64,000 nucleotides of DNA from Acidimicrobiia bacterium (GCA_022820505.1 JAJEFK010000044.1:94917-158916); one strand, 5' to 3'. Shown: positions 54,282 to 61,739, counted from the first letter of the stretch. The notes: a model not told the origin generated them from the sequence alone. Made by a program: numbers and translations.

Positions 54282-55706
54282 TCAGGGAGCTCGGGCTTGC
54301 CGCTTGCCCCGATGTGGCGTGGGCTTGGGGTTTGATTCTTGGTCGGTGGCCCATGTGCCGTCGGGCTGCGGGACCATCCGGTAGCCGTGCTGGTGAAGGA
54401 AGTGGTGGTGCCGGTGGCACAGCAGCACCAGGTTGTCGAGATCGGTGGGCCCGCCGTCGATCCAGTGCCAGACGTGGTGCGCATCGCAGCGTGACGGCGG
54501 TTCGTGACAGCCGGGCCAGCGGCAGTGACGATCGCGTGCAACCAGCAATCGCCGCAGCCGCAGCGACACAGTGCGGCGCAACCGGCCGGCGTCGGCTGAG
54601 CCGCCTGGGCCGTCGAGAATCATGGGGATGATCTCCGCATCGCAGGCCAGGCGCCGCACGACCTCGGGCGGCAGCTCGACCCCGGCATCGGTCAGGCCCA
54701 TCTCATCGGTTTGCCCTCGAAGCGCATCGAGACCGATCAGCACGCTGATCTGCGCCGGCGGCAGCTGCCTCGACGGGTCACGGGATTCGTCTGGCAGGTT
54801 GTCGCTGCGGGTACTGGCGCGGGCGTGCAGCCGGCGGACGGCCGCTGCATCGGCGTCGGTGTAGGTGAGGCCTGCCAGCGCATACGCGAGCACGTCGGCG
54901 TCTCGCTGGGCAGGGGTGCGCCGCCCGTTGCGTACTTGCTTGTCGTCGATCCAGTACTCGCGGCACAGCGCCTCGAGCGCCGCCTCGACGTGAGCGCCGG
55001 TGTCGGGGTCGAACTTGGCCCACAGCCGCAGCATGCCCTCGTGATCTCGCCGCCACCCCGCGCCACGAGCCTGGCGCTGGCGTTCGAATCGTTCCATCGA
55101 GTTCTCAACCGAGTGCTCGGCTTCAGCGCGCTGTACCCGGAGGCGGGTGCTGTCGGTGTCCTCGCCCGCCGCGGCCGCGACCAGTTCGGCTCTTACCGGA
55201 TCGGGCACACGTGCGTCGCACAGCGTCTCGGCCTGTGCGGCGTTGATGTCGCCGTCTGACAGTGCCTCCAGCACGGTTTCGTGCTCGCGAGTCTTCTCCG
55301 CTGCTCGAAGCATCCGGCGGGCGTCACGCTCGGACACCCCCGCCGCGTCGCGCAGCGACAGATGCGGGCTCGCATCGGGCGCCACACCCGACTCGTTCAG
55401 CACGTCCAACGCGCCCAGCACTTCGGCTCGGTAGCCGTCCAGCCGGTTCGTCAGCCGCTCGATGTCGCTCAGCACGCTCAACAGCTCATCCCGCTCCAGC
55501 CCCGTCAGCGCCGCAGCGCTCAACCGGATCAGTGACAGCGGACCGGACGGGTGAGGGGTGGCCAGGCCACCGCTGGCTCGTTGGTCGCCGGTGGGACTGG
55601 CGTGGGTGACCGCAGCGCTGCGTTCGGTGTTGGGGTGGTTGGCATCAGCGCCGAGAGCGCCGACGTCGTCGCTGCGCCTCGTCCCCTCAGAACCGTTCCT
55701 CAACAT
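54282..55706 (-). CDS. DUF222/HNH endonuclease domain protein
   Basis: This 474-residue protein belongs to the abundant actinobacterial DUF222-HNH group (13E12-repeat type). The N-terminal helical DUF222 domain (LLSVLSDIERLTNRLDGYRAE; AQAETLCDARVPDPVRAEL) is followed by a C-terminal HNH nuclease. Its zinc/metal site is CRWPGCHEPPSRCDAHHVWHW, then DNLVLLCHRHHHFLH. The His-Asn-His core is intact. These genes are often multicopy and tied to mobile DNA, though function is unproven. The start is ATG 55706. The 271 bases upstream (55707-55977) hold no gene I can support. Confidence 0.9.
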   Translation of the reverse strand: MLRNGSEGTRRSDDVGALGADANHPNTERSAAVTHASPTGDQRASGGLATPHPSGPLSLIRLSAAALTGLERDELLSVLSDIERLTNRLDGYRAEVLGALDVLNESGVAPDASPHLSLRDAAGVSERDARRMLRAAEKTREHETVLEALSDGDINAAQAETLCDARVPDPVRAELVAAAAGEDTDSTRLRVQRAEAEHSVENSMERFERQRQARGAGWRRDHEGMLRLWAKFDPDTGAHVEAALEALCREYWIDDKQVRNGRRTPAQRDADVLAYALAGLTYTDADAAAVRRLHARASTRSDNLPDESRDPSRQLPPAQISVLIGLDALRGQTDEMGLTDAGVELPPEVVRRLACDAEIIPMILDGPGGSADAGRLRRTVSLRLRRLLVARDRHCRWPGCHEPPSRCDAHHVWHWIDGGPTDLDNLVLLCHRHHHFLHQHGYRMVPQPDGTWATDQESNPKPTPHRGKRQARAP

Positions 55707-55977
55707 GGGAACAACCGTACGAACGGGGTGTGACACGTATCGGCAAGCGTGCAGCCGCAGCAGAGTCGGAATGAGCCGCTGACCGGTTCGACGCCTCCCG
55801 CTCGCCGCCGCCAGCATCGTGTCGTGAAGGCCAGCTATCCCTGCGAGCAGGCCAATCCCGCCGGAGGCGCCGCTCTCTCCGCCTCCAACGGCGCTGAGGC
55901 GCACCGCAGACGATCGCCAGCGACCGTGCGCCGACGGACAGTCGCCGGAGCTCACCCAGGCTCGGCCGGGGCCGCCA

Positions 55978-57237
55978 TCACCCAGCCCCACCGCCGCCGC
56001 CGCTGGGCACCAGGTCGATGATCCCGATCGACGGCCGCACACCCAATCGCAGCTGCGGGGCATTGCCTCGCTCACGCCCCACGCCGGTCGACACATAGAT
56101 CGGCGTGCCGTGCAGCTCATGCAGCCCGCCGGCCGCAATGTGCCGAGGCACGTTCGTCAGCGTCAACGGAGGCCCCAACAACGGCAACGACACCTGCCCG
56201 CCGTGCGTGTGGCCGGCAATCACGAGATCGACCGGCGTCGCTCGCACCAACTCCACAGCATCGGGCTTGTGCCCGATCAGGATCCGCACCCTGCCCCGAT
56301 CATCCCCGTCCGGCCCCACCAGCCGCGCCGCCATCCGCCGAGCCGCCGCCTCGTCGCCGAACAGCGTCGTGCCGCCCACCCTCACCGGCACGCCCCGCAC
56401 CTCGAACGTGTCGATCTCGTTGTCGAGCACCCGTGCGCCCGACCCCTCGACGATCTGCCGCAGCCCCGCCACGGTGTCGGTGTTGCCGCTCACCAGGTAC
56501 ACGTGCGGCGCCTCCCCGACAATCCGCTCGATCAGCCGAGCAAACCCCGGCGCCCGCTCGGCGAACACAGCAGCGTCGAACTGGTACAGATCGCCGGGCA
56601 GCACCACCACATCGGGCCCGAACCCCAGCAGACGCTCCACCGCATCCCGCTCGTAGTCGCCGACGCCCGTGGTCTGCAGGTCGGCCAGCACGCCGATCCG
56701 GATCCGCTCATCGACGCCGTCAACGCCATCGACGCCGTCCGCCCCGTCCACACCGCCGACCCCATCGACGCCACCCACACCGTCCACCGCCCCCACCGCC
56801 TCCACCGCCCCCATCGCCGGCACCGCCAGCTCCACCCGGTCCACCTTCAGCCAGAACGGCTCCACATAGGTCGCATAGACGCCGACCGGAACGGCCGCCA
56901 GCGCCAGCACGCACACCGCAGTGACCACCCGCGGCCGAGCCCGGCCCCGGGCCCCCACCAGCACGATCCCGCCGGCCAGCGGCACCCCCACGGTCCCCAC
57001 CACATAGGCCACATGGATCAGCGTGAACCCGTCCACCCCAGTGATGAGCAGCCCCCCGGCAGCCAGCACCACCGTGCCCACGAATCCCACGCCCGCAGCA
57101 CGCCCCACCACCCGCCAGCCGCCCACGCCATCGCCACCGCCCGCACGCAGCCACCGCACCGCCAAGCCGCCCGCAACGGCTCCCACCAGCACAGCCGCCG
57201 CAACGCAGTAGTAGTTCAGAAGCACCGACCGCACCAC
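55978..57237 (-). CDS. Membrane metallophosphoesterase (YkuE-like) with degenerate metal motifs
   Basis: This 419-residue protein has about four N-terminal transmembrane helices (residues 5-125). A low-complexity Val-Asp-Gly linker (about 145-176) and a calcineurin-like phosphoesterase domain follow. The usual DxH, GDxxD and GNHE motifs read DLQ (186-188), GDLYQ (215-219) and GNTD (251-254), so at least three ligand or active-site residues are changed. GHKPD (His323) and GHTHGG (342-347) are intact. It may bind a single metal, be inactive, or use another arrangement. The active domain would face the cytosol or outside depending on topology. Confidence 0.85.
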   Translation of the reverse strand: MVRSVLLNYYCVAAAVLVGAVAGGLAVRWLRAGGGDGVGGWRVVGRAAGVGFVGTVVLAAGGLLITGVDGFTLIHVAYVVGTVGVPLAGGIVLVGARGRARPRVVTAVCVLALAAVPVGVYATYVEPFWLKVDRVELAVPAMGAVEAVGAVDGVGGVDGVGGVDGADGVDGVDGVDERIRIGVLADLQTTGVGDYERDAVERLLGFGPDVVVLPGDLYQFDAAVFAERAPGFARLIERIVGEAPHVYLVSGNTDTVAGLRQIVEGSGARVLDNEIDTFEVRGVPVRVGGTTLFGDEAAARRMAARLVGPDGDDRGRVRILIGHKPDAVELVRATPVDLVIAGHTHGGQVSLPLLGPPLTLTNVPRHIAAGGLHELHGTPIYVSTGVGRERGNAPQLRLGVRPSIGIIDLVPSGGGGGAG

Positions 57238-57341
57238 CCCGCTTCAGCAGGGTGTCACAGTCGCGCCCCCGGAGCCGCACGCGAGGCGGCGAAGGCCCGC
57301 TCCGTAGCAACCGCGAGCGATCACTTGGCATTCTCTGGGGC

Positions 57342-57581
57342 ATGTCTGAGCACCGCCGCGAGCAGCACGTGCGGAAGGGGAGCTCTGCAATCGATTTCCT
57401 GATCGAAAAAGAGCGACTGGAATCGGTATCTGAGGAAGGGCGAGACAGAGCCGCTGATCGGTTGATTCACGACGCGTCGAAGAGGCTTCGTTCGGCGGTC
57501 AGCCTTGCCGATGATGCGCTGTCGGGCGCACAAGATCTCACGAGCGCTGTCGAACTCGGTCCGTACCGCGTGACTTCTTGA
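57342..57581 (+). CDS. Small HEPN-like protein, probably truncated
   Basis: This 79-residue ORF (ATG 57342) has an N-terminus of the HEPN-domain type: AIDFLIEKERLESVSEEGRD, then an amphipathic ADRLIHDASKRLRSAVSLADD, as in small nucleotidyltransferase-partner proteins. A full HEPN domain needs ~110-130 residues and an Rx4-6H motif; this ORF stops before that point. It converges on and overlaps the last 44 bases of the nucleotidyltransferase gene on the other strand. In normal MNT/HEPN pairs both genes are co-directional, so this is probably a rearranged remnant. Confidence 0.5.
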   Translation: MSEHRREQHVRKGSSAIDFLIEKERLESVSEEGRDRAADRLIHDASKRLRSAVSLADDALSGAQDLTSAVELGPYRVTS

Positions 57582-58158
57582 TCTCGATTGCGACGACTGG
57601 GCGTTCAGTGACGGTCGCGTGGAAGCCGCCTGACCCGTCTTGCAGCCATTCGGAGTCTCGGATGACGACGTTGACAGGGCGCCCCAGACGCTCCTCGACG
57701 CCGCTGAGTGCTCGGTAGAGCTCTCCCCGGTCGGGTTCGCCCAGCACCAGCACGTCGATGTCATTGACAGGCCGCCTGCCCGTGACACCGTGCAAGCGCG
57801 CCGCCCACGAGCCGAACACGTACGCAGCCTCGATCCCGACGACGCCGTCGAGCGCCTCGGCGAGCACATGCGGCGGCCCGAACGCTTTGACCAACAGGTC
57901 AGACAGGCTGTCGTAGTAGGGGCTGTCGGCGTCTGCCCGTACGAACCTGGTGTTGCCCAATCGGCGGCTGGTCACGATGCCGGCCGCCTCGGCCCGCTCG
58001 ACCTCTCGGTGCACGGAGCTGAGCGGAGCTCCGACACGGTGGGCCAGCTCGCTCATGCTGGTTTCCCGATCTGGGTCGCACATCAGATAGGTGAGCACTT
58101 CGCCTTGCTGACGCGATCGCAAGATGGGAAGCAGACTCGGAGCCGACTTAATTTCCAT
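57538..58158 (-). CDS. HTH-nucleotidyltransferase protein (MNT/antitoxin type)
   Basis: This 206-residue protein has an N-terminal winged HTH (residues 15-75, ETSMSELAHRVGAPLSSVHREVERAE; ArsR/MarR-like) and a C-terminal polymerase-beta nucleotidyltransferase. The motif is VFGSWAARL (Gly116-Ser117) then NDIDVLVLG (Asp133, Asp135). Such proteins are antitoxins that AMPylate a HEPN RNase partner and repress their own promoter. The ATG at 58158 sits inside a palindromic operator with a TATAAT just upstream, implying a near-leaderless autoregulated transcript. The only HEPN-like ORF is convergent and short. Confidence 0.83.
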   Translation of the reverse strand: MEIKSAPSLLPILRSRQQGEVLTYLMCDPDRETSMSELAHRVGAPLSSVHREVERAEAAGIVTSRRLGNTRFVRADADSPYYDSLSDLLVKAFGPPHVLAEALDGVVGIEAAYVFGSWAARLHGVTGRRPVNDIDVLVLGEPDRGELYRALSGVEERLGRPVNVVIRDSEWLQDGSGGFHATVTERPVVAIEIKKSRGTDRVRQRS

Positions 58159-58191
58159 TCATTGGAAATTATATACCGTTCAATGGAAATT
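58150..58191. promoter_or_regulatory. Palindromic operator with a third half-site 21 bp away
   Basis: AATTTCCA (58150-58157) and TGGAAATT (58163-58170) form a perfect 8-bp inverted repeat with a 5-base spacer. TGGAAATT recurs at 58184-58191, exactly 21 bp (two helical turns) from the first copy. The set spans the start codon and the -10 of the HTH-nucleotidyltransferase gene, as expected for autorepression by its winged HTH. The stretch is sharply AT-rich against the GC-rich surroundings. Confidence 0.75.
58168..58173 (-). promoter_or_regulatory. -10 element of the HTH-nucleotidyltransferase gene
   Basis: The minus strand reads TATAAT, a perfect sigma-70 -10. The ATG (58158) begins 9 bases after it, so the transcript would be leaderless or nearly so. 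No convincing -35 is seen. Confidence 0.6.
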
Positions 58192-58303
58192 GAGTTCCGG
58201 TGGCTGGCTGCGTGTCCCGAGCCATGGTCTCGGCGACACATTTCGGCCGGTGTTGATGTGGCTCGGCCGCCAAATGCGCATGTTGGACCGGAACGTGATT
58301 TCC

Positions 58304-58387
58304 GTCCGACAGCGTACGCTCAGCTTCTCCATGGGACATCGCGTCGAAGTCCTGCGGACAGGCCTCCCGTTCTGCGCGCCAGATGCG
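58304..58387 (+). pseudogene. Deletion remnant of the HicB-like cassette found at 61047-61427
   Basis: Bases 58304-58358 closely match 61047-61101, including the ATG and the first codons (MGHRVEV). Bases 58361-58387 match 61401-61427 with two differences (GGCCTCCCGTTC…). The ~300 bases between those blocks at the intact locus are missing here. This copy is therefore a duplicated cassette that lost its middle. Its right edge abuts the stop codon of the PemK-like gene (58388). Confidence 0.8.
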
Positions 58388-58774
58388 CTAGAAGGGCACT
58401 TCCTCGTCGATGAGCCCCAAGTACTGCAGCACTCGCATCTGCACCTCGTTCAGCTTGGGCCGCGGGACGCTGCCGGTGAGGTCTTGGAGATCCGACTTGG
58501 GGATGGCTTGCAGCGCAGGCACCCGTATCCAGCATTTCTCGGGCACGTTGCCTTCGCCGGCTGCCAGCTTCACGCAGAGCTCGGTGCGGAATCTGGTGGA
58601 CTTCGAAATCGGGCAGCCGAGCACGACACGCCAGTCGTCCTGATCGTTGTAATCGGCAGCGCTGAGAACGAGAAACGGCCGGCGTGCATCGTGCACGTTC
58701 CGATGCGTGCCGTCATCCAGCGAGATCAGTTCGTCCGCGACCAGGTAGATGCCGCCGGTGACAGGCCGGGCCAC
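58388..58774 (-). CDS. PemK/MazF-like toxin (type II TA)
   Basis: This 128-residue protein has the PemK/MazF SH3-like barrel pattern: GGIYLVADELISLDDG, ARRPFLVLSAADYN, WRVVLGCPISKSTRF, and KCWIRVPALQAIPKSDL near the end. MazF-family toxins cut single-stranded mRNA at short motifs. The start is GTG 58774, only two bases after the stop of the Panacea-domain gene, so antitoxin and toxin form an operon with the antitoxin first. The cleavage specificity cannot be told. It is slightly longer than E. coli MazF (111). Confidence 0.8.
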   Translation of the reverse strand: MARPVTGGIYLVADELISLDDGTHRNVHDARRPFLVLSAADYNDQDDWRVVLGCPISKSTRFRTELCVKLAAGEGNVPEKCWIRVPALQAIPKSDLQDLTGSVPRPKLNEVQMRVLQYLGLIDEEVPF

Positions 58775-58776
58775 AG

Positions 58777-59421
58777 CTAGTCGTCGAGCAGGATCCGGTT
58801 CGCTCGCGCTCGGCTTGCTCGTAGCGGATTCAAGATTTCCGGGTTGCAGCCGGGTGGTGCCGGCTCTTCGTCATCGACGTGATTGTCGAGCATGCGCTGG
58901 AAACGGCGCAGTGTCGCAGACGCATCGGGGATGGAAGGCGAGTCCCCCATGTCGAGGATCACGTTGCGTTCGCCGTCTGCCTGGGCTTCGCGCATCGGCT
59001 CGGTCTCATAGGTGAGGTCCTTGAGCTCGGTCGGGCTGAGGTCACCGTGCTGGGAGAGCACGGCGTCGAGGTGCACCAGAAAACGATCTGCCTCGTCCAG
59101 GCTCGTCGTCTCAGACGCGGCCCGCAAGCGGTACTCAGGGTTGCCGAAGAAGTTGCTGGTCTCGTCGATGACGATGTCGCCGTTCGCGGCCAGTTGCTTC
59201 TCGACGCTGTATAGATCGTCCGAGAACGGTCCGTAGTGGTGCCACTGCCACACCACACCGGAGCCCGTGACGCCGTCATATTCGACTGAACGCAGATCGG
59301 CCAGATACAGCAGCTTGGCGTACTTGGTGCGTGTTATCCACAAGTTTCGGGCCGCTGCAAGCCCCAACAGCGCCTTCATCGCCTCCGATGTACGAGACAC
59401 ATCGGTACGCAGACGGGTCAC
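58777..59421 (-). CDS. Panacea-domain (DUF4065) antitoxin
   Basis: This 214-residue protein has a Panacea/SocA-like domain: AMKALLGLAAARNLWITRTK, YAKLLYLADLRSVEYDG and VVWQWHHYGPFSDDLYSVEK, the helical core that neutralises diverse toxins. Residues 120-214 are an acidic C-terminal extension. The start chosen is GTG 59421, because a TACGCT -10-like element 6-11 bases upstream would make it leaderless; ATG 59481 is the alternative. It is directly followed by the PemK-like toxin gene (gap 2 bases). Confidence 0.82.
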   Translation of the reverse strand: MTRLRTDVSRTSEAMKALLGLAAARNLWITRTKYAKLLYLADLRSVEYDGVTGSGVVWQWHHYGPFSDDLYSVEKQLAANGDIVIDETSNFFGNPEYRLRAASETTSLDEADRFLVHLDAVLSQHGDLSPTELKDLTYETEPMREAQADGERNVILDMGDSPSIPDASATLRRFQRMLDNHVDDEEPAPPGCNPEILNPLRASRARANRILLDD

Positions 59422-59694
59422 ACGTCCAGCGTATCCACCTCCCGAGGACTGGCCTCGACAACCCGGCTTGCTCAGCACCATCACAACCCCTGCTCCTCGT
59501 ACTCGACTGCGGATAGGGCGACATCCTCGCGAAGGGGTGTGACAAGCACCGTGGACAGCCGCTGGACAACAGCCACGCCGGTTTGCCGTCCAGACGAGCC
59601 GGGCACCGCCACCAGTACGGCTAGCTTCGGCCGAGGTGCCGAGGGGTTCGTGGCTCAACGTCTTGAGACAGGCAGGCCACAGCAGGAGTTCGCG

Positions 59695-60039
59695 ATGAAG
59701 CTGACCTACGCAGTCGTCATCGAGCAGACCCCGAACAACTACGGCGCCTACGCGCCAGACGTTCCGGGATGCATCAGCACCGCCGCCACCCCCGACGAGA
59801 TGCTCGCGAACATCCGCGAGGCGCTCGCGTTCCACATCGACGGCCTGGTCCGCGGCGGCGACCCGGTGCCGACGCCTGCGATGTCCATCGAGGACGCCAT
59901 CGCCTACCACAGCCAGTCCCTCGCCGATGTGGACCCGGAGTGGCTGGCCGCGGGCGGCGACGTCATGGCACCGCTGTCGGCCCGGTTCGAAACGGTCGAA
60001 GTCGAGATCCCGACCCCTCAAGCGGCCCTCGCTGGCTGA
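59695..60039 (+). CDS. HicB-like antitoxin family protein (orphan)
   Basis: This 114-residue protein starts MKLTYAVVIEQTPNNYGAYA and continues DVPGCISTAATPDEMLANIREAL, the partial RNase H fold of HicB/UPF0150 proteins. The C-terminus lacks a clear HTH or RHH. AGGAG at 59684-59688 lies 6 bases upstream of ATG 59695. HicB normally neutralises the HicA mRNA interferase encoded next to it; no HicA-like ORF occurs in the ~270 bases upstream or in the 50 bases downstream. It is either an orphan or an adapted regulator. Confidence 0.85.
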   Translation: MKLTYAVVIEQTPNNYGAYAPDVPGCISTAATPDEMLANIREALAFHIDGLVRGGDPVPTPAMSIEDAIAYHSQSLADVDPEWLAAGGDVMAPLSARFETVEVEIPTPQAALAG

Positions 60040-60088
60040 CGCCGACCCGGCCCCTCGCGGGTCACTGCGCCGCCAGTAAATGCTCGCG

Positions 60089-60907
60089 CTAGCCGTGCTC
60101 CTTGGTGCCGGCGCCGATCCGATCCCAGAATGCGCGTCGAACACTGCGTCGAAGTTCCTCCTGCCCGCGCAGGCTCCTCCCGATGGCGGTTTCCGCTGCG
60201 TTCAACAGGTCTGCGTCCAGCGGCACGGGAATACTGGGTCGGCTCGCGAGTAGCGCCTTGACCTCATCCTCGGTTGCGCGGGCGAGCCACTCGTCGGCGT
60301 GCTTGTGGGCCGCTTCTGCAACGTCGTCCGACGGGATTGGTGCTGCGCTGGGCTGAGTTGGTGTTGGGTCTCGTGGGGACATGAACCCCTCGAGGTCGGT
60401 CCGACCGAGTTTGAGGACTTCATCGGCTTCACTTGCCAGCTCTCGGGATTGGTTCCTTGTGCCCTTCTTCGGCTCGATGCCAATCAGCGTGACTCGCACT
60501 CCCATGTCCTGTGCTGCTCGCACGCCTTCTCGCAGGTCTTCGTCCCCGGCGATCAAGAAGGCGTCGCTGATGGCGCGTTCGCGTGCGAGCGTCATGAGGT
60601 CGCGGTAAATCAGCGCGTCGACTCCCTTCTGCTGTCGGCGGACATTGAGGCGACCCAGTCGCAGCTTGACGTTCGACAAAGCGGCGATGATCTGCTGCTC
60701 TGTGGTCGGAATGCCGTCACGCGCGCCGTCGTACCAGTAGATGCGAAGCACCGGCACGCCGCTGGCCCGGAAGGCGAGTTCGGTGAGGAAGTCGCGCGCG
60801 TCCGAAGGACTGAGCCGCACCCGGTCGCGTTTCGCGCTGCCGCAACAGAGCTTGCCGCCTTCCGCGTAGAGATAGCCAGCATCCACGAATACCGCGCATC
60901 GGTCCAC
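60089..60907 (-). CDS. NYN-domain (PIN-like) ribonuclease
   Basis: This 272-residue protein has an N-terminal NYN/LabA-type nuclease domain: RCAVFVDAGYLYAEGG (first Asp), GVPVLRIYWYDGARDG, KGVDALIYRDLMTLARERA (second Asp) and DAFLIAGDEDLREGVRAA (third Asp cluster). These are the acidic residues expected for metal-dependent RNA cleavage. The C-terminal ~110 residues are variable. The start is GTG 60907, with GGAGGG 8 bases upstream. A terminator-like hairpin and a second hairpin precede it, suggesting attenuation. Neighbours suggest phage or toxin-antitoxin biology. Confidence 0.87.
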   Translation of the reverse strand: MDRCAVFVDAGYLYAEGGKLCCGSAKRDRVRLSPSDARDFLTELAFRASGVPVLRIYWYDGARDGIPTTEQQIIAALSNVKLRLGRLNVRRQQKGVDALIYRDLMTLARERAISDAFLIAGDEDLREGVRAAQDMGVRVTLIGIEPKKGTRNQSRELASEADEVLKLGRTDLEGFMSPRDPTPTQPSAAPIPSDDVAEAAHKHADEWLARATEDEVKALLASRPSIPVPLDADLLNAAETAIGRSLRGQEELRRSVRRAFWDRIGAGTKEHG

Positions 60908-60930
60908 CTGACAGACCCTCCAATACAAAA

Positions 60931-60952
60931 CGAGGGCCCATTCGGGCCCTCG
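60931..60952 (-). terminator. Terminator-like hairpin in the NYN gene leader
   Basis: A perfect 9-bp stem (CGAGGGCCC/GGGCCCTCG) with a 4-base loop is followed on the minus strand by TTTTGTATT, an intrinsic terminator. It ends only ~15 bases before the NYN start's Shine-Dalgarno, so it could end an upstream transcript or attenuate the NYN gene. Confidence 0.75.
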
Positions 60953-60955
60953 TCA

Positions 60956-60973
60956 ACTCCTCAAAGGAGGAGT
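60956..60973 (-). other. Second hairpin in the NYN gene leader
   Basis: ACTCCTC/GAGGAGT pairs over 7 bp with a 4-base loop, immediately before (minus strand) the terminator hairpin at 60952-60931. The tandem layout resembles a leader with a pause hairpin plus terminator, but no regulator site or leader peptide is evident. Confidence 0.5.
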
Positions 60974-61073
60974 CAGCAAACTGATCAAAGACTAACCCCG
61001 GTTGCGCCACCGCACAAAGCGATTTCTTGGCAGGAGTGTGCTTGTCGTCCGACAGCGTACGCTCAGCCTCTCC

Positions 61074-61286
61074 ATGGGGCATCGCGTCGAAGTCGTGCAG
61101 TCCGGCGAGTGGTGGGCGATAGAGGTTCCGTCACTTCGGGGCGTCTTCTCCCAAGCGAGACACCTCGACGAGGTGCCGGCGGCCGCTCGTGAGGCGATCG
61201 CCCTGATGCTCGACGTCGATCCCGCCGACGTGGGCCCGATCGACGTGCATGTGCAGGATCAGGGCGGCGCCGGGGCACTGACCTGA
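61074..61286 (+). CDS. Small HicB-like protein
   Basis: This 70-residue protein starts GHRVEVVQSGEWWAIEVPSLRGVFSQARHLDEV and continues AAREAIALMLDVD, the short HicB/DUF1902-like beta-beta-beta-alpha module. No HTH, RHH or HicA partner is seen. The start is ATG 61074, and the 27 bases before it are repeated almost exactly at 58304-58330. They therefore probably contain the expression signals that were duplicated with the cassette. Orphan antitoxin or decayed TA unit. Confidence 0.7.
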   Translation: MGHRVEVVQSGEWWAIEVPSLRGVFSQARHLDEVPAAAREAIALMLDVDPADVGPIDVHVQDQGGAGALT

Positions 61287-61739
61287 CGGCGAGATGCCCC
61301 ACACCCTCGTCGCTATGGTGACGGTCGACGGGAGGCGCGGAGCCCACCGCCTGCGCAGGGAAACCTGAGCACTCGGCCCAGAGCCGACTTCAGGCGGCCC
61401 GGCCTCCCGTTCCGCGCGCCAGGTGCGTTGCCATCAAGCCGACGGTTCACCTATCGTGGCGTGCGACAACCCCGAGGGGTCGCTCTTGAGCGGCTTCCGG
61501 GGTTCAGTCGTTCCTGGAAGAACTGCTTGACTTATCGCCGCTCTTCGGCGGCGGAGGCAGCGTGCCCTTCGGGAAATCCTTCGGGCCGGTGCTGTTCTTC
61601 GGAATGTAACCGTGTCGCCTGACCGTTGGCCTCGACCGCCGATTTGCTCGCTTCGACATGGTTGCCGTTCTCCAAGGTTCCTAGTCCGAATCCCAAGTAG
61701 GCCAAGTTTGGCTGTTCAACCAAGATTCCGGTGCCGGCC
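61287..61739. other. Gap without a supported gene
   Basis: These 453 bases hold the second block shared with the remnant at 58361-58387 (here 61401-61427) and an imperfect inverted repeat at 61464-61510. Two short ORFs (61428-61622 plus, 61532-61723 minus) have no recognisable features. Confidence 0.6.
61464..61510. repeat. Imperfect inverted repeat
   Basis: CGACAACCCCG (61464-61474) pairs with CGGGGTTCAGTCG (61498-61510): 11 paired bases with a 2-base bulge and a 23-base middle. It could be a recombination or transposon-end structure near the recombinase, or a terminator; it does not match an integron attC core. Confidence 0.5.

Noticed and set aside
58124..58780. Plus-strand open frame across the operator, remnant and PemK gene
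   Set aside because: It is antisense to the toxin gene, and its only recognisable part (MGHRVEV) is the decayed HicB-like start.
60299..61192. Plus-strand open frame opposite the NYN gene
   Set aside because: Cys/Leu-rich translation with no domain, lying opposite a gene with a clear nuclease motif set and Shine-Dalgarno.
61464..61510. Integron attC site
   Set aside because: The inverted repeat does not contain the conserved GTTRRRY/RYYYAAC cores, and the recombinase lacks the integron-integrase insert.
61428..61723. Two short opposing ORFs in the 61.3-61.7 kb gap
   Set aside because: 63-64 codons each, no Shine-Dalgarno of note, no recognisable motif.
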